Of a DNA stretch of 34,675 bases, positions 24,066 through 32,413 are shown one piece after another. Every line of letters begins with the position of its first letter. Within the stretch, counting starts at the first letter, position 1. Both the position numbers and the translations under genes were made by a program. Below the pieces are notes generated by a model. That model saw only the letters and a list, made by a program, of their open reading frames with translations. It was not told where the DNA came from and made no database searches. The DNA comes from Halarchaeoplasma sp046498385 (GTDB taxonomy: Archaea > Thermoplasmatota > Thermoplasmata > Halarchaeoplasmatales > Halarchaeoplasmataceae), in assembly GCA_046498385.1 (NCBI GenBank), contig JAWOAU010000020.1, positions 1 through 34,675 of the forward strand, in the 5' to 3' direction.

Positions 24066-24569
24066 ATGGCTGTCAAAATACCATCCTCATGTTTTATTGC
24101 AGATGATGCAGTCATAATAGGAGACGTGGGCCTTGGTGAAGGATGCAGTGTTTGGTTTAAAGCCGTGATCCGGGGCGATAAAAACACCATCAAAATAGGC
24201 GAAGGTACTAATATTCAAGATTGTGTCGTGGTACATGTGGATAATGAGAACCCCGCTTCTATCGGCAGAAATGTTTCCGTGGGCCATGGAGCGGTGGTTC
24301 ATGGCTGTACAATAGGTGATGATGTTATAATAGGTATGAACGCCGCCGTATTGAGCGGTGCCAAGGTCGGTAAGGGTTGTATCATCGGTGCCAACGCACT
24401 TGTTACTTCTTCCATGGATATACCGGATCACAGTTTGGCCGTGGGCATACCCGCTAAGGTAATCAAGACAGATGAATCACTTATGGATTCAATACGGTCC
24501 AACGCTGAACGTTATCACGAAATGAGAGATGCATACAAAGAAAAAAAATTCGTACCCCATCCTCATTAG
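24066..24569 (+). CDS. Gamma-carbonic-anhydrase-like left-handed beta-helix protein
   Basis: The 167-residue protein is made of hexapeptide repeats that form a left-handed beta-helix, ending in a C-terminal helix ('LMDSIRSNAERYHEMRDAYKEK'). Three histidines at the positions of the zinc ligands of gamma carbonic anhydrases are present (H57, H74, H79 in 'VVVHVDN' and 'VGHGAVVHG'), as is the conserved 'WFKAVIRGD' segment. It belongs to the Cam/YrdA/PaaY group. Several members bind metal, but only some have proven carbonic anhydrase activity. The acidic loop with the proton-shuttle Glu of the Methanosarcina Cam enzyme is not seen, so the activity is uncertain. Its stop overlaps by 3 bases with that of a convergent small membrane protein gene. 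Confidence 0.87.
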   Translation: MAVKIPSSCFIADDAVIIGDVGLGEGCSVWFKAVIRGDKNTIKIGEGTNIQDCVVVHVDNENPASIGRNVSVGHGAVVHGCTIGDDVIIGMNAAVLSGAKVGKGCIIGANALVTSSMDIPDHSLAVGIPAKVIKTDESLMDSIRSNAERYHEMRDAYKEKKFVPHPH

Positions 24570-24739
24570 AATATCGATAAAACCGAAGGGAGATCATCAA
24601 GGGCACCTAGGAACCAAAGTCCCGCTATAAGTCCGATGAGTAGTATCATTACCGCTGTAAATTTTACAACGTTCCACAGTAACCATATAACCAAGGTCAG
24701 TGCCGTTAAAGCGGCAAGCAGTATGACGAATAGGGGCAT
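24566..24739 (-). CDS. Small membrane protein of 57 residues
   Basis: The frame encodes two hydrophobic segments: about 3-22 ('LFVILLAALTALTLVIWLLW') and 27-45 ('FTAVMILLIGLIAGLWFLG'). A short tail 'ALDDLPSVLSIF' follows. The ATG at 24739 is preferred over an upstream start at 24814, which would add 25 polar residues, because an eleven-base TATA box (24760-24770) is centred 26 bases before this ATG, the exact leaderless spacing. I do not recognise the family. It is divergent from the arginine decarboxylase gene and overlaps the carbonic-anhydrase-like gene end by 3 bases. Confidence 0.65.
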   Translation of the reverse strand: MPLFVILLAALTALTLVIWLLWNVVKFTAVMILLIGLIAGLWFLGALDDLPSVLSIF

Positions 24740-24759
24740 ATTTTGACTATTTTCAGGAC

Positions 24760-24770
24760 TATATATATAT
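24760..24770 (-). promoter_or_regulatory. TATA box of the small membrane protein gene
   Basis: Eleven bases of alternating T and A are centred 26 bases before the ATG at 24739. This places the transcript start at, or within a base or two of, the start codon. Confidence 0.65.
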
Positions 24771-24856
24771 TTTACTCTCGAATTAGAATTTTTCTTTAAA
24801 AACTCCTGGAACATATGTTATACGATTTGCGACTTTTGCCCGCAAACCATGAAAGA

Positions 24857-24864
24857 TTTAATAT
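24857..24864 (+). promoter_or_regulatory. TATA box of the arginine decarboxylase gene
   Basis: TTTAATAT is centred about 30 bases before the ATG at 24890 and supports that start against the longer frame that opens at 24815, which would place this box inside the coding region. Confidence 0.55.
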
Positions 24865-24889
24865 CCCTCATCCAACTTTGTTCGCTTGC

Positions 24890-25363
24890 ATGATACCGGA
24901 AGCCAAAAGATATGTAGTGTGTAAAGGAAGCGGGACTAGTTCCGTTTCCCAGATCAACGCCTTCGATGAAGCCCTCGTAGATGCGGGCGTTGGAGATTTA
25001 AACCTTATCAAGGTATCCTCAGTTCTACCGCCGGACATAGTCGAGACGCGTGAGATTCCTAAGGGCATAGGTACGTTTCACCCCTGTGTTATAGCCCGGG
25101 CCGAAGGTTTTAAAACCGGTCTCAAAGCCGGACTTTGTTATGGTTTTAGGGAGGATGGTTCAGGGGGATATGTGGTGGAACATGCGGTTACAACGGATGA
25201 TATTACCGCGGATGAATTTAATGAAGTGTTACATCAGCGTTTGATGAGCATTGGGGAATTGAGGGGTGTAAAACTAGTGGATGTGAAGTCAGAAATATCC
25301 GAGCGGAGTATAAAAGACGAAGTCTACGGATGTGCCGTAGTTGTGTTGGTGTATTTACCATGA
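24890..25363 (+). CDS. pdaD: Pyruvoyl-dependent arginine decarboxylase
   Basis: The 157-residue proenzyme converts arginine to agmatine after cleaving itself between two serines to make a pyruvoyl group. The self-cleavage site is S43-S44 in 'LIKVSSVLPPDI'. The typical 'MIPEAKRYVVCKGSGTS' start and the 'VIARAEGFKTGLKAGLCYGF' and 'HAVTTDDIT' segments are present. Agmatine feeds polyamine synthesis and, in archaea, is the precursor of agmatidine at the wobble base of tRNA-Ile2, made by TiaS. The start at 24890 fits both the family and the TATA box upstream. The stop overlaps the start of the zinc-ribbon protein gene as ATGA. Confidence 0.94.
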   Translation: MIPEAKRYVVCKGSGTSSVSQINAFDEALVDAGVGDLNLIKVSSVLPPDIVETREIPKGIGTFHPCVIARAEGFKTGLKAGLCYGFREDGSGGYVVEHAVTTDDITADEFNEVLHQRLMSIGELRGVKLVDVKSEISERSIKDEVYGCAVVVLVYLP

Positions 25364-25824
25364 GTGGAGAGCGTTACGGTATCGTCGTATGTACCTCCTG
25401 CGGGTTCGCCCGGGCGGTAGACCTCCGGAATAAGACCACCGGATGTTCCCACTGTAAAAAGAGATTGGACCTTTCCAGGATGAGGATATATTATAAGACA
25501 AATTCCACCAGCGAGCTTTCTTGGGCCGTAGGCCGAATGAACGCCAAGCTTAACAAGTCCGAAATTCCTGTCCAAGAAGAAAAAGAATCGGACATATACG
25601 GCCGGATAGTAAAGAGACTAAAAGAGGGGAGTAATAGGAAAGAGCGTTTAATCATCATGGCCTCCATGTTAACCAGTGAATTCGGATCCTTCGGGCGAGA
25701 GGAGATGATGATGCTGAACGAGCGGACGGACCTTGGAGATATAGATGAGGTTATGGAACATCTAAGAAAATTAGATGAGATCTATGAGCCGAGAGAGGAA
25801 AAGTTCATCATGGTATTGATTTGA
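25360..25824 (+). CDS. Zinc-ribbon protein, DUF1922/DUF5817-like, unknown function
   Basis: The 154-residue protein begins with a zinc ribbon: 'VVCTSCGFARAVDL' (CxxC) and 'TGCSHCKKRLD' (CxxC) within the first ~40 residues. A helical domain rich in Lys, Glu and Met follows. The ribbon with 'ARAVD' and 'TTGCSHC' recalls small archaeal proteins annotated DUF1922 or DUF5817, and the second half could be a winged-helix domain ('MASMLTSEFGSFGREEMMMLNE'). I cannot name a function; nucleic-acid binding is a guess from the fold. The start codon overlaps the pdaD stop (ATGA), so the two are translated from one message. Its last 17 bases overlap the end of the convergent elp3. Confidence 0.7.
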   Translation: MSGERYGIVVCTSCGFARAVDLRNKTTGCSHCKKRLDLSRMRIYYKTNSTSELSWAVGRMNAKLNKSEIPVQEEKESDIYGRIVKRLKEGSNRKERLIIMASMLTSEFGSFGREEMMMLNERTDLGDIDEVMEHLRKLDEIYEPREEKFIMVLI

Positions 25825-27343
25825 CCATGTAATATCCGTCAAGAGCGTAACCCCGATCTCGATAGTATTCTCGCGCACCGATCCCGCTGGTAACCCTTAT
25901 TTTGCCCCATTCGGAAGCGATACTCTCGCAGGCCTCTAACAGCTTATTACCGCAGCCTGTATGTTGGTAAGATATAGGATCGGAGTCCAGAGGTGTCATA
26001 TGGCCGACCACCTTTAGTTCCCTCAAGGTGGGCGGATGATCCTCTTTCACTCTCAGCCTGGCATAGCCTATGAGCAGGTGACCGTCTCCCAGTTCTAAAA
26101 AGTGCTCGGTACCTCCGGAGGCTTTGTATGTTCTGTGTTTAAGTTCTATTTTCTCGAGAGTTACTTGTCTTCTACCGGCTTCCCTACAGCGGATACACCT
26201 ACACGCACTTCCCTGTTTTTCCATCTCATCCCAAACATACTGTCGGAGGTTGCTGTTCTTCACACCGCTTTGGATCAAGGGAGACGGGATGTCACGTTGA
26301 ACCCGTTGAATTCTCACATAGGGCGGTACCACTGATTTTATTTTTGCAACTAACTTTGCTGCTTCACGGGTTGAAAGGGGCGAGTATTCCCCCCTCTTCC
26401 ACATGTTGTAGAGCTCCGTCCCTTCGACCACAAGCGTAGGGTATATCTTGATCATATCCGGCATGAATTCCTCGTGGTTGAACAGTCTCTCAAAATCTTT
26501 TAGGTCTTGCTTCGGTGAACTCCCCGGTAGACCTGGCATCATGTGGTAGCACACCTTTAGACCGTGGTCCTTGCATAACTCTGTAGCTTTGATGGACTCT
26601 TCGGTACCATGCCCCCTTTGTATGTTGTTCAAAATATCGTCCCTCAAACACTGCACCCCCAGTTCTACCCGAGTAGTACCGTAGGAAAGCATCTTCTTCA
26701 ACTCTGTTCTTCCACAGTAGTCCGGCCGGGTTTCCACCGTCAACCCTATACATCTGTTCACCGCGGTTTCATTTTTTTTGATGGCATCCTTCAAGCAATT
26801 TTCTTTTGAACCGTTCAAGGCATCTAAACAGTCTTTTACAAATTCGTGTTGATATTTCAGAGGTCTAGCTGGAAAGGTACCACCCATGATGATCAGGTCT
26901 GCTTTGTCCGTACCGTGTCCTATGGAATGATACTGTTCCAGGCGGTCCTTTACCTGTTCATAGCCTGAGAATTCGTTACGGACCCCCCTGAGTGCAGCGG
27001 GTTCTCGACCGGTATAAGACTGTGGGCTTGAAAAACGCGAGTCCGGTCCACCCGGACATACGATACAGCGGCCGTGCGGACACTTTTCCGGGGACGTCAT
27101 GACCGCTATTACCGCCACTCCCGACAGACTCCTTGCTGGTTTTCTTTTCAATAATTTTATGACTTTGACTCGGTCCTCTTCTTTATCCAGAAACTTCTTG
27201 GTAGCTTCTATCAATTCGGCATTTCCCGGCACTTCCGACATCCCAAATTTTTTGCATATTTTGAACTTCTCTTTCTGCAGTTCCTTCTTTGAAACAACCT
27301 TGTTTTGTACTATCCTGAATACCAGGGTTTCTAAAGGGTCCAT
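25808..27343 (-). CDS. elp3: Elp3, tRNA uridine-34 modification radical SAM/acetyltransferase
   Basis: The 511-residue enzyme is archaeal Elp3, which alone can add a carboxymethyl group to the wobble uridine of tRNA from acetyl-CoA and SAM. The radical SAM cluster cysteines are C88, C93 and C96 in 'CPHGRCIVCPGG'. Further Elp3 motifs are 'GGTFPARPLKYQHEFVKDCLDALNG' and 'ETRPDYC'. The middle has a cysteine cluster in 'GSACRCIRCREAG'. The last ~110 residues form a GNAT acetyltransferase domain ending 'GIGAREYYRDRGYALDGYYMVKSI'. The ATG at 27343 is preceded by GTTATAAG centred 26 bases upstream, so the message looks leaderless. The gene is divergent from a 53-residue unknown and overlaps the zinc-ribbon gene by 17 bases tail to tail. 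Confidence 0.95.
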   Translation of the reverse strand: MDPLETLVFRIVQNKVVSKKELQKEKFKICKKFGMSEVPGNAELIEATKKFLDKEEDRVKVIKLLKRKPARSLSGVAVIAVMTSPEKCPHGRCIVCPGGPDSRFSSPQSYTGREPAALRGVRNEFSGYEQVKDRLEQYHSIGHGTDKADLIIMGGTFPARPLKYQHEFVKDCLDALNGSKENCLKDAIKKNETAVNRCIGLTVETRPDYCGRTELKKMLSYGTTRVELGVQCLRDDILNNIQRGHGTEESIKATELCKDHGLKVCYHMMPGLPGSSPKQDLKDFERLFNHEEFMPDMIKIYPTLVVEGTELYNMWKRGEYSPLSTREAAKLVAKIKSVVPPYVRIQRVQRDIPSPLIQSGVKNSNLRQYVWDEMEKQGSACRCIRCREAGRRQVTLEKIELKHRTYKASGGTEHFLELGDGHLLIGYARLRVKEDHPPTLRELKVVGHMTPLDSDPISYQHTGCGNKLLEACESIASEWGKIRVTSGIGAREYYRDRGYALDGYYMVKSIP

Positions 27344-27413
27344 CTGTACAACTATTTCATCCCTGCTTATAACACTTTTTCCCGACCGGACAAAGTATAT
27401 TTTCCTTCAGAAA

Positions 27414-27421
27414 GATATATC
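27414..27421 (+). promoter_or_regulatory. TATA box of the 53-residue protein gene
   Basis: GATATATC is centred 29-30 bases before the ATG at 27447. It supports a separate near-leaderless transcript for this small gene, divergent from elp3. Confidence 0.55.
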
Positions 27422-27446
27422 ATGCTTAACACCTTTAGCCGTACGG

Positions 27447-27608
27447 ATGTCTAAGAAGATTCATATTAGAATCGGAGAAGGCAAAGATGCTATGAGCCTA
27501 GATGAGCTACAGGAGATCATAGAGGAGATCCAGTCGAAGCATCCTGAGCGAGAAGTGTTCTTCGACGGCGACGAATATGCCATCTGCAGCAGAAAAAAGC
27601 GGTCTTGA
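27447..27608 (+). CDS. Small protein of 53 residues, unknown function
   Basis: The protein begins 'MSKKIHIRIGEGKDAMSL', continues with an amphipathic helix 'DELQEIIEEIQSKHPER', a strand 'EVFFDGDEYAICSR' and a basic end 'KKRS'. A compact beta-alpha-beta fold is plausible. The frame is open for a long way upstream, but that part only mirrors elp3 on the other strand. The ATG at 27447 is right after the intergenic promoter with a TATA box 30 bases before it. The composition and fold-like pattern, and the dedicated promoter, argue that it is real. I do not recognise the family. Confidence 0.65.
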   Translation: MSKKIHIRIGEGKDAMSLDELQEIIEEIQSKHPEREVFFDGDEYAICSRKKRS

Positions 27609-27684
27609 GCCTACTATATCCGCCGAATTGTCTTACAGATTCCAAAATCATTATATGTATCATAGCTTTATCCCTTGATTGTTG

Positions 27685-28935
27685 ATGACCATGGTAGATT
27701 ATAACCACATATTCTCGGAAAGGGCCCACGGCATGAAGGCCTCGGAGATACGCGAGCTGTTGAAACTGACCCAGAGGCCGGGAATTATATCTTTTGCAGG
27801 AGGACTCCCAAATCCTGACGCTTTTCCAAAAGATACTACTCAAAAAATAGTGAACGAATTATTGGATGAGATACCGCAAAAGGTACTTCAGTACGGTTCG
27901 ACGGAAGGGGTTCCAGAACTTAGGGAGGCCCTAGTCGAACACATGAATAAGAGAGGGATGAAGATAGACAAAAACCAGATATTGATAACTCACGGGTCCC
28001 AGCAAGCGCTGGATCTATTGAGCAAGGTATTACTAGACCCGGGTGACACCATAGTTGTAGGATCACCTACGTACCTAGGTGCGACCGGTGCATACAGAGC
28101 CTTCCAGGCCAGGATGGAAACGGTTCCTGTAGGTGAAGAGGGTATGAACATGGACGAGCTAGACGAAAGGCTGGACGAGTTGATCAAAGCGGGAAAGAAA
28201 CCTAAGTTCGTTTACGCAGTGCCTACTTTCCAAAATCCTTCAGGTGTAACGATATCCGGCAAGAACCGCAAAAGACTGCTTGAGATAGCCGAGAAGTACG
28301 ACGTACTGATAGTTGAGGATTCACCTTATTCATATCTCAGATATGAAGGAGAACCGCAGCCACATCTCCTTTCTTTAGATGGAGAGGACAGAGTAGTTAG
28401 GCTGCAGACCTTTTCAAAGATACTAGCACCGGGATTCAGGATCGCATGGACAGTGGGTCCGGCTCAGCTGATAGACAAGATGGTGATCGCAAAGCAGGCG
28501 ACAGACCTATGCACCAATCCCTTCGGGCAGTATGTGGCATGGAAGTACATATCCTCCGGCGCACTTGACGAACATCTTGAAACTATAAAGAAACTTTACA
28601 ACGAAAAACGTTTGACAATGCTCGAAGCGATGGATGAACACTTTCCACCGGAAGCAAAGTGGAAAAGACCTCAGGGAGGCATGTTCATTTGGGTTACCTT
28701 ACCCGATTACGTGAACACTAGAGAGATGTTCGAGAAAGCACTTCAGAGAAACGTAGCATACGTCGTTGGCGATGCTTTCTACGTTGAAAACGAGGGACAC
28801 AATACAATGAGATTGAATTTTTCTCACTCCTCCGAAGAAGAGATTAACGAAGGCATAAAGAGACTGGGACAGGTAATTAAACAGGAGTTAAAGGAAAAAA
28901 AGGGAAAGTTAAGAGAGACCATCATCACTCCCTGA
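27685..28935 (+). CDS. Class I/II PLP-dependent aminotransferase (LysN/2-aminoadipate type)
   Basis: The 416-residue fold-type I enzyme carries 'FAGGLPNPDAFP' (substrate side), 'LQYGSTEGVPELREAL', 'THGSQQALDLL', 'PTFQNPSGVT', 'EDSPYS' and the PLP lysine in 'QTFSKILAPGFRIAW' (K245). This pattern is that of the MocR/LysN-like group (2-aminoadipate, aromatic or branched-chain aminotransferases). No HTH domain is attached. The exact amino acid substrate cannot be read from the sequence. Start ATGs at 27685 and 27691 are both possible; TTATATGT (27651-27658) predicts a transcript start near 27680, which favours 27685. It is followed by about 190 bases without a gene before DP2, holding only the DP2 promoter. 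Confidence 0.92.
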   Translation: MTMVDYNHIFSERAHGMKASEIRELLKLTQRPGIISFAGGLPNPDAFPKDTTQKIVNELLDEIPQKVLQYGSTEGVPELREALVEHMNKRGMKIDKNQILITHGSQQALDLLSKVLLDPGDTIVVGSPTYLGATGAYRAFQARMETVPVGEEGMNMDELDERLDELIKAGKKPKFVYAVPTFQNPSGVTISGKNRKRLLEIAEKYDVLIVEDSPYSYLRYEGEPQPHLLSLDGEDRVVRLQTFSKILAPGFRIAWTVGPAQLIDKMVIAKQATDLCTNPFGQYVAWKYISSGALDEHLETIKKLYNEKRLTMLEAMDEHFPPEAKWKRPQGGMFIWVTLPDYVNTREMFEKALQRNVAYVVGDAFYVENEGHNTMRLNFSHSSEEEINEGIKRLGQVIKQELKEKKGKLRETIITP

Positions 28936-29046
28936 GAAATACTTCTAAAGAGGAGCGTTGACTAGCAGTAGGGCTCGTAACTTAGTTCAAACAGTTGATG
29001 TTTCCGCTAGGTTTTAAGGTATGCCAATAATGCCCGGACAGTAACC

Positions 29047-29058
29047 TTAATAATATAC
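29047..29058 (+). promoter_or_regulatory. TATA box of the DP2 gene
   Basis: TTAATAATATAC predicts a transcript start near 29079. An in-frame ATG at 29082 would then be leaderless, but the next in-frame ATG at 29127 has a ribosome site (GGGGGGTAAT, 29114-29123) and matches the family start. Confidence 0.5.
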
Positions 29059-29126
29059 TACTCTATTGTTGGATTTACTAGATGTGCCATGGGATCGCAC
29101 TCGGGATATCCATGGGGGGTAATAGT

Positions 29127-32100
29127 ATGCCAGAGTTGGTTTATTCAGAGCAAATAGGAAGGTATTTCAAATCCTTAGAGAGTGAGGCCAAGAGATGTTA
29201 CGCAGTTGCAGAGGTTGCCAGAAAAAAAGGATATGATCCTGAAACAGAGGTAGAGATACCCATGGCGGAGGACCTCGCCCTACGGGCGCAGGAACTGACA
29301 GGAATAGAAAATACTGCTGACAAGATACGGGAATTGAGCGAAGCATATGAAAGCAGGGAGGAGGTCTCGATAATGATCGCCAAGGAGGTGGCTACACGAA
29401 ACCAGGGTTCGCCGGCGGAGAGACTGGAAAATGCGGTAAGGATAGGTTTAGCCGTACTCACCGAGGGCATCCTTGTAGCACCTTTAGAGGGTATAGGCAC
29501 GGTTGAAATAAAGACCAACCCCGACGGCACCGATTATGCCGAGATATCATTCGCGGGTCCTATACGCTCTGCAGGAGGAACCGGGCAGGCCATGAGCGTT
29601 CTGATCGCAGATATAGTCCGTAGAGAGTTGGGCATAGATGCATTCAAAGCGAAATCCACGGAGGTACAGAGGTTCAAGGAAGAGGTACCTTTGTACAAAA
29701 AGGCTAGAAGCCTTCAATATACCCCATCTCCGGAAGAGATAGGTATAATCATCAAGGGCTGTCCAGTCAGCATCAGTGGTGAAGGAACGGAGAAGGAAGA
29801 GGTATCCGGAAACAGAGATTTACCCAGAGTAGAGACCAATAGGATCAGAGGTGGTGCTTGTCTGGTAATTGCTGAAGGTATGTGCCTTAAAGCCCAAAAG
29901 ATCAAAAAGCACGTTGACAAGCTGGGTATAGAGGGCTGGGATTTTTTGGATGAGTACATCAACAAATATGCCAGTTCTAAGGACGGCGATAAAAGTGAGA
30001 CAAAGGAAAAAGGCATATCGCCCAACTTCAAATATATAAAGGAAACCATCGCCGGTCGTCCTGTATTCGGGCACCCGTCGGTTAAAGGCAGTCTGCGTTT
30101 GAGGTACGGCAGAAGCCGGACTCTCGGACTTGCATCGATTGCAGTTAATCCCGCTACAATGTACCTTTCAGGTGAATTCATGGCCATCGGTACTCAGGTA
30201 AAAATAGAACGGCCGGGAAAGGCCGGAGCAGTAACTCCCTGCGACTCCATCGAAGGGCCTACGATACTGCTTAATGATGGCAGTGTGGTTAAGGTAAATT
30301 CAGCTGAAGAGGCCGTTGAGATAAAGAAAAATATGAAAGAGATAATCGATATGGGCGAGATACTGATCCCCTTCGGCGAATTTCTGGAAAACAATCATCC
30401 CCTGGTACCGGGTGCATACTGTCACGAGTGGTGGATCCAGGAAGCAGAGGTAGATTTATTTCCTGAAGAGATAACACCTCAAAAGGCGGTCGAGTTAGCT
30501 AAAGACGGAGCACCTCTTCATCCGAACTACGTTTATTTTTGGGATTACAGCGACAAAGATAGTATTTCCTTTTTGAGAGATCACATTAGCCAAAACGCCA
30601 ATGTAGAGGATAGTCTGACTGTTGATTTTGATGAGGCGATAAAAAAGACGATGGAGGACATCGGACTTCCTCATACCCTTAAAGGCGAAAAGATAGTGGT
30701 AAAAGAATACGAACCCTTTCTTTATTCCTTAGGCCTTGACCTTGAAGCCTTGGAGAAGTTAGGTGATAGCGATGCGGAAGACCCTATTGAATATGTTTCC
30801 GCACTCTCTGGGACAACCGTTAGAAGTAAATCGCCTACTTCGATCGGCTCGAGGATGGCCCGTCCCGAAAAGGCTAAAGAAAGGCGCATGAACCCCGCCG
30901 TGCATTCCTTATTTCCCTTGGGTGAATCCGGCGGTTCCCAGAGACTCATCCCAGAAGCAGTGCAAAAAAAGGTCATCGAGGTAATAGTGAGTGCTAGGAA
31001 GTGCATAAAATGTGGTAAAAAGAACGCCCAGATACGTTGTACCTGTGGCGGGCGTACCGAGATAATCGGCGAACCCCGAATGCAGAGGATACCGATTCAA
31101 AATATTTATCGTCAGGCATTGGTTATCTTGGAGGGCGGAGGCAACATAAGCCGTTTAAAGGGAGTAAAAAAGATGATGAACAAAACAAAAACTCCCGAGG
31201 CTTTGGAGAAAGGGATCCTCCGGGCAAAACACGATGTATATGTTTTCAAAGATGGTACCACAAGGTACGACATGACCGACCTTCCGGTCACCCACTTTAA
31301 ACCTAAAGAGATCGAACTATCCATTGAAAGGGCTAATGAGCTTGGCTATACCCACGACATACATGGTAAAGAACTCTCCGACGAAAACCAGGTAGTTGAA
31401 TTGATGGTCCAGGATTTTATAGCTTCTGAAGATGCCGGACCATATCTGGTAAAGGTAACAAACTTTGTTGACGAGCTTTTAACTAAGTACTATGAATTGG
31501 AGCCTTTTTATAATGTGGAAAGTTCAAAAGACCTCATCGGTCACCTGGTAGTTGGACTGGCACCTCATACGTCCGGCGGTGTACTGGGAAGGCTCATCGG
31601 GTTCAACAAGGGAAGGGCGGGATACGCACATCCTTTTTTCCACGCAGCCAAACGTAGAAATTGTGACGGTGACGAGGACTGTATAATGTTGCTACTGGAC
31701 GGCCTACTGAATTTTTCTCAAAGTTTTTTGCCTGAAAAGCGCGGTGGAAAGATGGATGCGCCGTTGGTTTTAACCACCCGCATCAATCCCGATGAAATAG
31801 ATAAAGAGGCACACAACGTCGATACCATGTGGAGCTACCCTCTGGAGTTCTACCTGCAGGCTAACAAATACACCGACCCCAAAGATGTGATAGACATCAT
31901 GGATACTGTGGAAAAGAGGTTAGGAACCGAAGGACAGTATCAAGGTTTCGGATATACCCACGATACCTCCGACATCTCCGAAGGTCCCAAGAGCAGTAAC
32001 TATACCAGACTCGGCAAGATGACCGAGAAGATGGAAGCCCAGATACAGGTGGCTAAGGTCATAAGGGCGGTGGATGAACACGACGTTGTTTCCCGGGTGA

Positions 32101-32411
32101 TCCAAGATCACTTTATACCTGATCTTATGGGAAATTTCAACAAGTTCTGCCTTCAAAAGGTGAGGTGTACAAAGTGCAATAAAAAATACCGTAGACCACC
32201 CCTTAGTGATAAATGCACCTGCGGCGGTAATCTAACGCTGACAATACACAAAGGAGGGGTAAAAAAGTATCTAGAAACTTCTTTGAAAATGATTGAGAGG
32301 TTCGAATTACCGGACTACCTCGCACAACGTGTTAAACAGATCGGGGATCAGATAGATTCATTATTTGAAAATGATAAGGTATCTACACCTAGTTTGGAAG
32401 AGTTTATGTGA
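29127..32411 (+). CDS. polC: DNA polymerase D large (catalytic) subunit DP2
   Basis: The protein of about 1094 residues is the polymerase subunit of archaeal PolD, whose active site is a double-psi beta-barrel. The catalytic aspartates lie in 'NCDGDEDC' (D847 and D849). A zinc finger is visible at about 625 ('CIKCGKKNAQIRCTCGG') and another at about 1014 ('CTKCNKKYRRPPLSDKCTCGG'). The N-terminal 'IGRYFKSLESEAKRCYAVAEVARKKGYDP' matches the family start and decides for the ATG at 29127, which has GGGGGGTAAT before it. No intein interrupts the active site, a common intein site in DP2. The C-terminus ends 'TPSLEEFM', a PIP-like tail similar to that of PolB. The small subunit DP1 is not in the window. 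It ends 2 bases from the end of convergent FEN1. Confidence 0.97.
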   Translation: MPELVYSEQIGRYFKSLESEAKRCYAVAEVARKKGYDPETEVEIPMAEDLALRAQELTGIENTADKIRELSEAYESREEVSIMIAKEVATRNQGSPAERLENAVRIGLAVLTEGILVAPLEGIGTVEIKTNPDGTDYAEISFAGPIRSAGGTGQAMSVLIADIVRRELGIDAFKAKSTEVQRFKEEVPLYKKARSLQYTPSPEEIGIIIKGCPVSISGEGTEKEEVSGNRDLPRVETNRIRGGACLVIAEGMCLKAQKIKKHVDKLGIEGWDFLDEYINKYASSKDGDKSETKEKGISPNFKYIKETIAGRPVFGHPSVKGSLRLRYGRSRTLGLASIAVNPATMYLSGEFMAIGTQVKIERPGKAGAVTPCDSIEGPTILLNDGSVVKVNSAEEAVEIKKNMKEIIDMGEILIPFGEFLENNHPLVPGAYCHEWWIQEAEVDLFPEEITPQKAVELAKDGAPLHPNYVYFWDYSDKDSISFLRDHISQNANVEDSLTVDFDEAIKKTMEDIGLPHTLKGEKIVVKEYEPFLYSLGLDLEALEKLGDSDAEDPIEYVSALSGTTVRSKSPTSIGSRMARPEKAKERRMNPAVHSLFPLGESGGSQRLIPEAVQKKVIEVIVSARKCIKCGKKNAQIRCTCGGRTEIIGEPRMQRIPIQNIYRQALVILEGGGNISRLKGVKKMMNKTKTPEALEKGILRAKHDVYVFKDGTTRYDMTDLPVTHFKPKEIELSIERANELGYTHDIHGKELSDENQVVELMVQDFIASEDAGPYLVKVTNFVDELLTKYYELEPFYNVESSKDLIGHLVVGLAPHTSGGVLGRLIGFNKGRAGYAHPFFHAAKRRNCDGDEDCIMLLLDGLLNFSQSFLPEKRGGKMDAPLVLTTRINPDEIDKEAHNVDTMWSYPLEFYLQANKYTDPKDVIDIMDTVEKRLGTEGQYQGFGYTHDTSDISEGPKSSNYTRLGKMTEKMEAQIQVAKVIRAVDEHDVVSRVIQDHFIPDLMGNFNKFCLQKVRCTKCNKKYRRPPLSDKCTCGGNLTLTIHKGGVKKYLETSLKMIERFELPDYLAQRVKQIGDQIDSLFENDKVSTPSLEEFM

Positions 32412-32413
32412 TA

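Noticed and set aside
27099..27446. Long plus-strand open frame upstream of the 53-residue gene
   Set aside because: It mirrors the elp3 coding region and its promoter on the other strand; only the part from 27447 lies outside elp3 and has its own promoter.
29082..29126. DP2 start at 29082 as a leaderless ATG
   Set aside because: The promoter would allow it, but the added 15 residues do not match DP2 N-termini, while the ATG at 29127 has a ribosome site and the expected start; kept as an alternative only.
16046..32411. Inteins in PolB or DP2
   Set aside because: Motifs A, B and C of PolB and the NCDGDEDC site of DP2 are uninterrupted, and both proteins have normal length.
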